9,734 nt of DNA from an uncultured Verrucomicrobia subdivision 3 bacterium (GTDB lineage Bacteria > Verrucomicrobiota > Verrucomicrobiae > Limisphaerales > UBA11358): positions 1 to 9,734 of the forward strand of contig CAINDH010000229.1 of NCBI GenBank assembly GCA_903847285.1. Direction: 5' to 3'. The position numbers and the translations under genes were made by a program. The notes beneath the pieces were generated by a model. It had not been told where the DNA came from, searched no databases, and saw nothing but the letters and a program-made list of their open reading frames with translations. This document shows positions 1 through 8,000 of this stretch, piece after piece; position 1 is the first letter of the stretch, and each line of letters begins with the position of its first letter.

Positions 1-1311
1 GACGTGACGCAAAACTTTTTGCAGGTTCGGCACTTTGGCCACGGCACGGTTGCCGAACGTGTCGAGTTTGTCGTTCGTGAGTTCGCCTTCGCCGACGTAG
101 CAGCGGATTTTGCCCTCGGCATCGGCGGTGGTGATGCGGCCATACGTCAGCGGGCCGGCGGGTGTGCGTCCGTCAAGCGCGCCGTAGGTGTTTTCAATGC
201 CGAGAATGCTGCCGAGGATCGGCGCGTTGGAAATCTTGATGTCGGGCAGGAAGGATTTCGCCCAGTTGCCGCAGTGGAAGAGGACGCATTTGTCGTCGTC
301 GTCCGCATAGTTGTTGTTCCAGTCCACGAGCGCGGCGGGTGTGCCGCCGGCGAGTTGCATCGCATACATCGTGAGCACGCCGGTAACGTCCACTTCGCAG
401 GCGCTGGGCATGAACTTCTCGCTCATCATGCTCATGAGCGTGCAGACGTTGCAGCCGAAGTTCGCCTGCACGGAGGTCCAGCATTGGATGGCGGTGGCGT
501 CGAGGTGATTGGCGTTCATCCAATCGGTGAGCACCACGCCCATCTTGGCCATCTGCACGAGCTTCTCATTCGGCACGCCGGGAGCGGGCGCGTAGCCGGT
601 GATTTCGGAAAGCTTCGCCTTCACGGCGGCAGCGTTGGCGTCGAGCTTGTTGGCCGCGCCGATGATTTCGGACAAATCCACGGTAGTCACGCTGATGCCG
701 TGGCGTTCGAGAATTTTCTCCGAGTAACGAACCGTGTTGAAAGCTCCCGGCCGCGCGCCGACTGCGCCGAGACGAACGCCGCGCAGGCCATTCACTACGC
801 GGCAGACGCCGAGGAATTTCTGCAAATCAACCTCGAAGCTGGGCGAGCTCGGATGCGAGACATGTTTGCTCGTGAGGGAAAACTTGATTCCAGCCTGCAC
901 CAGATTGTTCGTTACGGAAATCTTGCCGCAGAACGCATCGCGGCGACGCGCCGGGCTTAATTTATCTGAGTCGTCGGGATAACCCTGAATGAGCACGGGC
1001 ACGTTGAGCTTCGCCATCTTCAGCGTGTCCGCCACGCCCTTTTCATCGCCAAAGTTCGGCAGCACGACGAGCACGCCGTCAATCTCGTCGGCGTGTTTCT
1101 TGAACAGCTCGGCGCACTTGCGGGCGTCGTTGTGCGTCTCTACGCCGCCGAGCTTGGAATCATTTTCGCCGAGTTGGATCGCCTTGATGCCGAACTTGGC
1201 AAAAACCTTCGCCACATCCGCACGCGCCTCGGTGACCAGTAGGTCAGGAAAAAAATCACGGTTTCCGTAAATGACGGCTAAAGTGGGCGCACTTGAAATT
1301 ATTGGGCTCAT
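1..1311 (-). CDS. L-fucose/L-arabinose isomerase family protein, 3' end cut by window edge
   Basis: The reading frame is open for 437 codons from the ATG at 1311 to the window edge, with no stop. The N-terminus (LAVIYGNRDFFPDLLV, residues 11-26) is the opening strand and turn typical of the FucI/AraA-like isomerases (COG2407 type). Residues 300-350 hold a probable active site: E306 in ACEVDVTG, D330 in ALVDWNN and H346 in LFHCGNW. The 24-residue E-to-D spacing equals that of the E337/D361 metal ligands of E. coli FucI, so a divalent-metal aldose-ketose isomerase acting in the cytoplasm is inferred; the exact sugar cannot be read from sequence. Relatives are usually somewhat longer, so a few dozen C-terminal residues, perhaps with the last metal-binding His, probably lie outside. 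The ATG fits the family's N-terminus, but no Shine-Dalgarno is visible before it. The 308-bp gap to the upstream cytochrome gene argues for separate transcription. Confidence 0.88.
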   Translation of the reverse strand, partial: MSPIISSAPTLAVIYGNRDFFPDLLVTEARADVAKVFAKFGIKAIQLGENDSKLGGVETHNDARKCAELFKKHADEIDGVLVVLPNFGDEKGVADTLKMAKLNVPVLIQGYPDDSDKLSPARRRDAFCGKISVTNNLVQAGIKFSLTSKHVSHPSSPSFEVDLQKFLGVCRVVNGLRGVRLGAVGARPGAFNTVRYSEKILERHGISVTTVDLSEIIGAANKLDANAAAVKAKLSEITGYAPAPGVPNEKLVQMAKMGVVLTDWMNANHLDATAIQCWTSVQANFGCNVCTLMSMMSEKFMPSACEVDVTGVLTMYAMQLAGGTPAALVDWNNNYADDDDKCVLFHCGNWAKSFLPDIKISNAPILGSILGIENTYGALDGRTPAGPLTYGRITTADAEGKIRCYVGEGELTNDKLDTFGNRAVAKVPNLQKVLRHV

Positions 1312-1374
1312 GTTTATTAGCTTATTTGAGCTCTACCAAGACAGCTTCCTGACTTCTGGGTGGTTTCTTCCTGT

Positions 1375-1405
1375 ATTCTAACATCGTTCACCTGAATGGC
1401 ATCAA
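1375..1405 (-). promoter_or_regulatory. Candidate sigma-70-type promoter for the isomerase gene
   Basis: On the minus strand, TTGATG (1405-1400) is followed after 19 bp by TAGAAT (1380-1375), which is preceded by TGT and so gives an extended -10. It lies about 64 bp before the ATG at 1311. The spacer is longer than the ideal 17 bp, and this phylum's promoter consensus may differ, so this is only a candidate. Confidence 0.28.
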
Positions 1406-1490
1406 TATTCGGACGGAAACGATCGGTTGCGGCAAGGAAGGTTTAAGGATTTACGGCGACAATCACAGGTTGGAAACAGGTGAGCGTGGG

Positions 1491-1508
1491 CGTGCCGCTG
1501 TCGGCACG
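1491..1508. other. Perfect 7-bp inverted repeat (hairpin)
   Basis: CGTGCCG (1491-1497) and CGGCACG (1502-1508) are perfect complements around a 4-nt loop. The stem is GC-rich and lies about 110 bp past the cytochrome stop codon on the transcribed strand. No poly-T tract follows on either strand, so it may be a processing or Rho-related structure, or chance. Confidence 0.4.
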
Positions 1509-1529
1509 ATGAACGACGAGCTCATACGG

Positions 1530-1577
1530 TCGACATGCTGAATGTTGAGCGGCTCGACATGCTGAACGTGTCGGCCT
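1530..1577. repeat. Degenerate two-copy 24-bp tandem repeat with hairpin potential
   Basis: The 16-bp core TCGACATGCTGAATGT (1530-1545) recurs with one mismatch as TCGACATGCTGAACGT (1554-1569), exactly 24 bp apart. The second copy can fold: GGC-CGACA (1551-1559, with T1554 bulged) pairs with TGTCG-GCC (1569-1576). The first copy can form a similar but wobble-containing stem. This is the look of a short intergenic repeat element rather than coding sequence. Confidence 0.5.
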
Positions 1578-1619
1578 CGCAGTTGTAAAACCATGGGTAA
1601 TCATTCAACGCCCGGTGTT

Positions 1620-3947
1620 TCACTGCCCGCTGAGTTGCCGCAGCAGGTTGGCGGCGGGTGAATTGGGGTCGAGTTCGAGGGCGCGGCGGGCGGCACTGCG
1701 GGCTTCGTCCAATTTCCCTAGTCGGGCCAGCACCGTGGCGCGGGCATAAGGCGCGCGCGCATCGGACGGATCAGCGGATTCGGCTCGAACCAGCGCTGCC
1801 AACGCGCCGGAATCATCGCCCTGACTGCTGCGAGCCAAGCCTAAATTATACCAGGCGCGGGCAAACTGCGGATCGCATTTCACCGCAGCTTCCAATTCCT
1901 GCACCATCCGACTGGAGACACCCGTCTCATTCAAGGCCAGCGCGAGCGAGTAATGAAAACTCGCCTGGGTGGGGGCCAGTTTAACGGCCGCTTCCAACTG
2001 GGTGACCGCTTCTTCCGCGCGGCCGGCCTGGCTCAAGACGATGGCCAGTTCCTGCCGGATGCCAGGCGAATACGGATCCCACTTGGCAGCAGTTTGAAGA
2101 TGAGCCAGCGCGTTGGAGATCGCGCCGCGCTGGAGTTCAAAACCACCCAGTTGCAACTGGCCACCGGGCTGGTCGGCCATCTGCTGAATGAAATGTAAAT
2201 ACTCACGACCAGCAAGTGAATTGGTGTCCAGTCCGGGCACCAGTAGCTGCGCGGCTTGGACACGGACATTGCGCGAGGAATCCTTCAACAATGGTTGCAC
2301 GGCGTCGGTCACATCCGTTCGACCGGCTTGCGCGAGCAGCGCCAGCGCTTGCACGGAAGTCTGACGCACCAGCGCGTTTGTGTCTTTCAAGCCAGCAAGT
2401 AAGGCCGTCGTCACCGCCGGTTCACCACTCCAGCGTTGCAAAAGATTCGCCGCGGCGGCCCGCCAATAAAACGATTCGTCCGTGCCGAGCATTTTGATCA
2501 ACGGCTGCAGCGCGGCCGGTTCGCCCTGCCGGGCGCGGGCGATGGTTTGCGCCCGTTGGCGGTAAGGGCGGTTCATGTTCGTGCCATACCATTGGTCGAC
2601 ATATTTCAAATTCCAGTCGTTGCCCTTGTCCGCATGGCATCGGTCGCAGGCATTCGGGATATTGAACTGCTTGGTGAGCAGCGGATCGGGAATAGTGAAA
2701 CCGTGGTCATGCCGCGAATGGCGTTGCATGTAAACCGTCTGCGGCATGTGGCAATTCACACATTCGCCGCCGGTTTCCTTGATGGCCGTGGGAAGATATT
2801 TCGTGAGATCCGCATTCACGAGCGTGCCGTTGGTGTCGTAGCCGAAAACTTGATGGTGACTGTGCGAGACGGGATTGATGGCGGGGGCATTGGTGGCGCC
2901 CGGGCCGTGGCATTGTAGGCACAGGAAATTCCCCGGCAACTTCGGCTTCATCGTGTGCACATCGTGGCAATCCATGCACCGCACGCCCCGGTGATACATG
3001 CGGCTGCCTATGAAGGCGGTGGCTTCATAATCCTCATCCCAGATCTGGCCGTCCGGATGAAACGTCTGCGAGTCGTCCACTATGGTCAGCAGGTGATGTT
3101 CAAAAAAGTTGTCGCCCGGCACCGCATCGCCGGTGATCTCCGCGCGGCGCGAATGACAGGCCGCGCAGGTGCTGAAATGTTCTTCGCGGGTAAATTTGCG
3201 CAGCGTGGGATCTTTGCGGTCGGAGTTTTTGTGGGCGTGCTGCCAGTCGTTGTGCGCTTTCAGCGGGCCATGGCAGGCTTCGCAACCAACGGCGCGCTCC
3301 GCCATCGTGGTGTGATAGCTGTCCGTGGCGGCATCAAAATTTTTTAGCACCCGCGTGTTGTGGCAGGTCGCGCACATGGAATTCCAATTCATTCCGCGCC
3401 CGGTCCAATGGCCCCACTCGCCGGGTTTGCGATCCTCGTTGCCATAGACATTGAACCACTGATTCGAGCGCGGATCCCAAGCCGCCTCGGTCACCTGCAA
3501 GCGACCGCCGGGGAAAGGAACGAGCATCTGGCGCAACGGATTTTCAGCCAGCACGCGCTCCACGGAAAACGCTTCTTTCGTTCCGCTTAAACCGGCGGTG
3601 ATGAGTTCATAATGACCTTTGGTGCCGCGCACCGTCGTTTGTTGGGTGCCGTGTGGGAACGTGCGCGTGGGCATGAAAGCCGGGTCTTCTTGTGCGGGTT
3701 CCGGCAAACGCTCCGCTAAGGCGTGATGCGACCGTGCCCATTTTTCGTATTGCTCCGCGTGACACTCGCGACAGCTCGCCGAACCGCCATAGGTCGAATA
3801 CATCTTCGCCGGAGTCACTGAATGGGAGCTAGAAGATCCGTGATTTTCCGGGCGCCAAAATCTCAAAGCCAGCCAGCTGATGCCAGCCAAGAAGGCAAAC
3901 AAGCAGAGCCACAACAATAACAAACGAGCGGTTAGCAGTCTGCGCAT
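1620..3947 (-). CDS. Membrane-anchored octaheme cytochrome c with HEAT and TPR repeats
   Basis: Residue numbers count from the alternative GTG at 3965 (781 aa); the ATG at 3947 gives 775 aa and is preferred because MRRLLTARLLLLW is a good signal-anchor start. Neither start has a Shine-Dalgarno. A hydrophobic helix (about 10-36) without an obvious cleavage site suggests a periplasm-facing anchored protein. Eight CXXCH haem c motifs begin at C65, C198, C228, C267, C330, C349, C402 and C440, within a cytochrome c554-like block (GSASCRECH, CEACHGP, CMDCHDVH are typical of the multihaem family). Extra histidines such as H79/H80 could be distal ligands. HEAT-like helices follow (about 480-580), then TPR-like repeats (about 605-775, e.g. 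AWYNLGLARSSQGDDSGAL). It probably carries electrons in the periplasm and docks partners through its C-terminal solenoid; the redox partner and substrate are unknown. Similar proteins are often annotated only as TPR or HEAT multihaem cytochromes. Maturation would need a cytochrome c assembly system not seen here. Confidence 0.92.
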   Translation of the reverse strand: MRRLLTARLLLLWLCLFAFLAGISWLALRFWRPENHGSSSSHSVTPAKMYSTYGGSASCRECHAEQYEKWARSHHALAERLPEPAQEDPAFMPTRTFPHGTQQTTVRGTKGHYELITAGLSGTKEAFSVERVLAENPLRQMLVPFPGGRLQVTEAAWDPRSNQWFNVYGNEDRKPGEWGHWTGRGMNWNSMCATCHNTRVLKNFDAATDSYHTTMAERAVGCEACHGPLKAHNDWQHAHKNSDRKDPTLRKFTREEHFSTCAACHSRRAEITGDAVPGDNFFEHHLLTIVDDSQTFHPDGQIWDEDYEATAFIGSRMYHRGVRCMDCHDVHTMKPKLPGNFLCLQCHGPGATNAPAINPVSHSHHQVFGYDTNGTLVNADLTKYLPTAIKETGGECVNCHMPQTVYMQRHSRHDHGFTIPDPLLTKQFNIPNACDRCHADKGNDWNLKYVDQWYGTNMNRPYRQRAQTIARARQGEPAALQPLIKMLGTDESFYWRAAAANLLQRWSGEPAVTTALLAGLKDTNALVRQTSVQALALLAQAGRTDVTDAVQPLLKDSSRNVRVQAAQLLVPGLDTNSLAGREYLHFIQQMADQPGGQLQLGGFELQRGAISNALAHLQTAAKWDPYSPGIRQELAIVLSQAGRAEEAVTQLEAAVKLAPTQASFHYSLALALNETGVSSRMVQELEAAVKCDPQFARAWYNLGLARSSQGDDSGALAALVRAESADPSDARAPYARATVLARLGKLDEARSAARRALELDPNSPAANLLRQLSGQ

Positions 3948-3965
3948 TGGGGGTTGTCGTGACAC

Positions 3966-4344
3966 GAAGTAATGTTAGTAGAGGGATGGCTGCAATATCA
4001 TGCGGGAATTGTTTCTTTAAATATAGCCCACGAACAACCTTGAAATGTATTTTAGCCCACGGCCATGAGAGGAAACTCGATTTGCTCCGACGAATTCGAG
4101 TGACGGCGTCACCCCAATGACGCAGCCACCCACCCCAAACCGGAACCCACGATCCGGTCTTGGTAACGGGAAACCCAATAACCCGTCACGAAGTTCTTAT
4201 GCTTAAAATAATCCGGCCAGCTCGCGACGCACCCCAGTCCAGTGAAAGTTCCAACGCCCACCACGCAGCAGGCACCCCAGATGCAACAAAATCCGGCCAA
4301 CCGCCTTTTGCGCGAGCTGAATCTTAAGATTTGTCATCGTGTTA
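3966..4344. other. Non-coding region upstream of the cytochrome gene
   Basis: About 380 bp separate the P-domain gene's stop from the cytochrome start. I see no believable gene. It holds a 9-bp direct repeat (4024-4061), an inverted repeat ACCGGA/TCCGGT with an 8-nt loop (4139-4158), a near-palindrome GTGACG-G-CGTCAC (4100-4112), the palindrome AATCTTAAGATT (4320-4331) shortly after the P-domain stop, and the 10-mer AATCCGGCCA twice (4210-4219, 4290-4299). None is followed by a T-run, so no intrinsic terminator can be called. A TATATT (4025-4020, minus strand) could be a -10 box for the cytochrome gene, but I found no good -35. Confidence 0.55.
4024..4061. promoter_or_regulatory. 9-bp direct repeat upstream of the cytochrome gene (possible operator)
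   Basis: TAGCCCACG occurs at 4024-4032 and again at 4053-4061, 29 bp apart, in otherwise AT-rich DNA about 60-115 bp before the cytochrome start codon. The spacing is close to, though not exactly, three helical turns, so a regulator binding two sites on one face is possible. No known binding site is recognised and chance is not excluded. Confidence 0.22.
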
Positions 4345-4992
4345 TCAAACCGCCTTCGTTCGCCACCCCCGGCGCACGCCGGCCATGGCCAGCACCATGA
4401 CCACAAAACAGCCTAGAGCCACATTTACCGGTTCCGGCACCGCCGTGATGTCCAGGCTCCAGCCGTTCAACATGCTGGTGTTGCCGCCGGACATATCCGC
4501 AAAGAACAACGTCCACGTCCCGTTCGGATCCACACCGTTGAACGAAGCGAGGCTACCGCCATCCGCCGCGTAGGAGAAAGTAGGCAATGATCCAGGATTT
4601 TGCGCGTTATGAATGTTCCCGCCAGTTCCCGCATCACTCAACGAGACGTTGTTAAAGCCGGCGGTGGAATAACCAAACGCGTTCTGAATGGCATTGCCCG
4701 AACCTGTCCCCACCCGGTTCAACAACGTCACCAAGGTTCCGTTGTAGCTCAGATACCCAAACAAATCCCCGTTGTATCCGCCTGATATATTCAACGTCAC
4801 AGTGATGGCGCTCAACGAAACGCCCGCCCCGCTGACCACCAGCGACGAGCTGATGCCGCTTGGATTGGCGTCAGTGATGGTCTGATTCAGCGAGGTGCCG
4901 CTGCCATTGACATTGCCGACAGAATAGAGCGACGCCGACACCGGCAGCCATGCACTCACCGTAAGCAGCCAGAGGAGTAATGATTTTTTCAT
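4345..4992 (-). CDS. Secreted P-domain protein with PEP-CTERM sorting signal
   Basis: A 215-residue exported protein. Residues 1-20 form a Sec signal peptide (KK then a hydrophobic stretch, ending VSA before SLYS). Residues about 47-183 match the P/Homo B domain of proprotein convertases: the strand pattern SAITVTLNISGGYNGDLFGYL, a central NRVGTGSGN turn, and the closing GTWTLFFADMSGG...LNGWSLDI. The tail is a PEP-CTERM signal: VPEP at 185-188, a hydrophobic helix (about 189-206) and a basic end (RRGWRTK). In this class the tail is recognised by an exosortase, which cleaves and sorts the protein to the envelope or matrix. A P domain usually caps a subtilisin-like protease, but here no catalytic domain is present, so the role is probably structural or binding, possibly calcium-dependent. 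It starts 22 bp after the giant modular gene, so co-transcription is likely. No Shine-Dalgarno precedes the ATG. Confidence 0.9.
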   Translation of the reverse strand: MKKSLLLWLLTVSAWLPVSASLYSVGNVNGSGTSLNQTITDANPSGISSSLVVSGAGVSLSAITVTLNISGGYNGDLFGYLSYNGTLVTLLNRVGTGSGNAIQNAFGYSTAGFNNVSLSDAGTGGNIHNAQNPGSLPTFSYAADGGSLASFNGVDPNGTWTLFFADMSGGNTSMLNGWSLDITAVPEPVNVALGCFVVMVLAMAGVRRGWRTKAV

Positions 4993-5014
4993 GGTTCAGC
5001 TTTTGATTAAATGA

Positions 5015-8000
5015 CTAGGGTTGGGCCGAGCGGTAGTATTGCTGGGCGTTCGTCGCATTCGGATCAGTGAACTGCCACGAGCCATTCGTGCCGGCGGTGT
5101 TCGTGCTCAGAGTCCACCACGGCACCGCGAGGTTGGTCGTCGTCTGCACGACGTAGGTGTAGTTCGGAATGCCGTAGAACGTGATATTCGCCACGCCGTT
5201 AGTGGGGATGCTCATCTGCGATTGACCGGTAGCGCTGTAAACATTGATTAAAATGTTTGCCGAGGCAGTGCCGCCAAAACCGTCGTTTACCGTGTAGCTG
5301 ACCACATCGTTGTCATTGCTTCCGGCACCTGTCCCCGGCAGGTAATAAACATAGGAGCTATCGGTCATGATGGTGGCATTGGTCAAGCCAGCGCCCACGC
5401 CCTGCAAGGTGTTCGTGTCACCATCCAAATCTGTCACGTTCTTCAACAGATTTGTGATCGCGATTTTGAGCGAAAGGCCTTTTGCTCGATAAAATGTTGT
5501 ATCCACGGCCACCGGCGGATGGTTGGTGACAATCTGGTTCAGCGTGTTCGTGCTGCCAAGATAATTACTATCACCCAAGTAGGCCAGGGTGATAAGATTC
5601 GTCCCGCGCGGCAAATTCGTGATGCTAAGACTGGTGGCACTGCCGCTGCTCAAGGAGTTCGTGCTAATCGCTCCATTGGTGGAAGAGAAAACCACGCTGC
5701 CGGTGGCGTCACCCGGCAACGTAGCGGTGTAAGAAACGCTGTCCGTGTAACCGGCCGGATTCTTGGAGGAGGACGCCCCGACGAAAGTGCTGGCTTGATT
5801 CACCGTCACTGTAAACGACGTGCCGCCGCCCGTGCAGCCCGTGGTGCCGTTCACCACCGTCAACGTTCCGTTGTAGGTGGCAACCGGGGCCGAACCAGGC
5901 ACAGGAATGAGAATCGGTGATGTGGGTAAGGTGGTCAAGCTCACGTCCACGAAGCCCGCCGTATGTGCTGCCGAATCATAAGTGATAAGATACTGGCTGG
6001 CCCCGTTGCCAGTCGCCGTGTAAGGCAGGCCTGCGCTCGTTGAGCCGTAAGTCACCGAGGGACTGGTTCCCAGTGTGATCGTTGGCAACGGATTGACCGT
6101 CAACGTCGTGGTGTTGGTGGCTGAGTTCAGGTTGCCATTTCCCGTTGCCCAATTGGTGTAGATGCCACTGGCTGCCGTGGTGGCATTCGCAATCGTGGGA
6201 TTTTGTGTGTTCGAGGCAAACCCATTGGGACCCGTCCAATTGTAGTTCGTTGCACCACTCACAGTCGAAGCGGTCAGGTTCAAGGTGCTGCCGGCACAGA
6301 TCGGCCCGTTGTTGCCCAGCGTCGGCCCGTTCGGGACGGTCCATTTGACGGACGCGGGACCGAAGGCCGTTTCGACGCTGGCCCCGTTCCGTGCCTTGAC
6401 TTGGAAGGCGTTCGTGGTGCCCGGACTCAAGTTGGTCACGGTGATTGTGCCCCAGGTGTTGGTGGCCTGCCAGAATGCACTGGCACCCAACGTGCCATCG
6501 GCCTGGACGTATAAAGCGGAGTTGGTTTCTTGGATGGCATACTGAGTTGAAGCCGGATTGCCATTACCGACCACCAACGTGTTCACATTCAAGCTGGTCG
6601 TTGTGGCGCCATTCACCGTGGGCGCGGCGGGCACATTGGCCAGCGTGTAGAAATTTTGTTCCGAAGAGAAAGTCGTGCCCGCCGAGTTTGCGGCGAAAGC
6701 CTCCCAGTAATACTGTATATTGGGGCTCAAGCCCGACAAATTGTCGCTGAGAGTAATGGGCGTGTTGCCATTATAGGTGAGCACCACCTGGCCAGAACCA
6801 CCCGTCCCGCCCAAATTTGATCCGCCAGAACTGGTTCTCCTTGCACCGCTACCGCCGCCGCTGGGAACGACACCATTATTGCCATTCGAATTACTTGCAG
6901 TCTGCGGAGCGCCGCCGCTGCCACCAGCCATGTTGCCAGCGCCACCCGCACCGCCCGAGCCGGCAGATGCGTTTCCACCCACACCACTTGTGTTGGGGGA
7001 TTGATTCCCGGCGCCACCACCGCCGCCGCCGCCATATCCACTGCCGCCGGTTGTGCCAGCGGCACCATCCCCGCCTTCATTATTCAAGTCACCAACTGTG
7101 CTTCCCGTAACATGCGCCCCGACAGCACCGGCACCGTCAGTTGTTGACTGTCCGCCTCCGCCACCCTTGGCTGTAACGGTGGTGGTGCTGTCGCCGATAA
7201 AGGTGGTGTTACCACCAGCCACTACTGTCCCTAACACACTTATCCCGCCAGCACCGACGGTAACAGTATAGGATTGTGTGGGAGTCACGGGGACGGATAT
7301 TTTTTTAACATAGGCACCGCCTGCGCCGCCACCGCCACCAGATGAGACGGTGTTCTTAGTGGCAGATCCCCCCGCGCCGCCACCGCCCCAACATTCCACT
7401 AGAACGCTCGTAACCCCGGCCGGACAAACCCAAGTGTAGGTGCCACCTGTGCTATAAGTGACCGTGCCGTGATTCGTAGTAGTATAAAACCCAGAACTGG
7501 TGCCATAGGCAAAACCGCGATCCGTAATGGTTCCACCGGTGGTGGTGATGCTGCCGTTCAAAGTCGCCGCGCTGGTGGTGATGCCGGTGGCGGCAGAGGC
7601 AGACACCACGGGTAGACTCGCCAGAGATTTCACGGTGATGGTCGAGGAATTCGCGCTGCTGCCATAAGCCGCCGTGTAGGCGCGGACGCGATAGTAATAC
7701 GTCGTCTCCACGCTCAATCCCGTTACCGCCGACGACAGGTTATTACCGACATCCAGATTGTTGTAGCCGGAGACGATGGCCGTGAAGCCGCTGTCGGTAG
7801 CCACGTCGAGGTAATATTTGGTGGCCCCGCTGGACGCCGCCCAAGCGGCGGTAAAGCCGCTGGAGTTGGTGCTGCTGGCGGCGCTGGCGACCGGGGCGGC
7901 CAGAATGGTAACCACCGTGATCGTGGAGGAAGCCGGGCTATCACCCGCCGCGTTATGGGCATAAATGCGGTAATAATAAGTCGTGCCGCCGGTCAAGCTT

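Larger units (their letters stand above)
1312..1619. other. Intergenic region between cytochrome and isomerase genes
   Basis: This 308-bp stretch holds no convincing gene. It contains a degenerate two-copy repeat (1530-1577), two potential hairpins (1551-1576 and 1491-1508) and a candidate promoter (1375-1405). The only minus-strand open frame of note is 43 codons (1594-1463), and it simply translates the repeat. The hairpins follow the cytochrome stop codon and could act in 3'-end formation, but neither is followed by a T-run, so neither is a standard intrinsic terminator. Confidence 0.6.

Noticed and set aside
4..960. Plus-strand open frame of 318 codons
   Set aside because: It is fully antisense to the isomerase gene, whose protein shows family motifs throughout. 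The plus-strand product is rich in Ala, Val, Gly, His and Arg with no recognisable domain, as expected from GC-biased antisense reading.
1491..1508. Intrinsic terminator
   Set aside because: The stem is good but no T-rich tract follows on either strand.
1463..1594. 43-codon minus-strand small ORF
   Set aside because: Its sequence is mostly the translation of the 24-bp repeat plus a hairpin arm, with no ribosome binding site and no hydrophobic or conserved segment.
2436..3347. Plus-strand open frames of 160 and 130 codons
   Set aside because: Both are antisense to the haem-binding part of the cytochrome gene, where eight CXXCH motifs prove the minus-strand frame. They show no domain or start signal.
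4109..4406. Two overlapping minus-strand frames of 63 and 67 codons between the P-domain and cytochrome genes
   Set aside because: The longer part has no Shine-Dalgarno and no family resemblance, one begins with TTG, and the other overlaps the P-domain coding end in another frame. I treat the region as non-coding.
6767..7468. CRISPR array or satellite, suggested by the repeated C-rich triplets
   Set aside because: There are no regular direct repeats with unique spacers. The periodicity is three bases and comes from glycine codons on the opposite strand.
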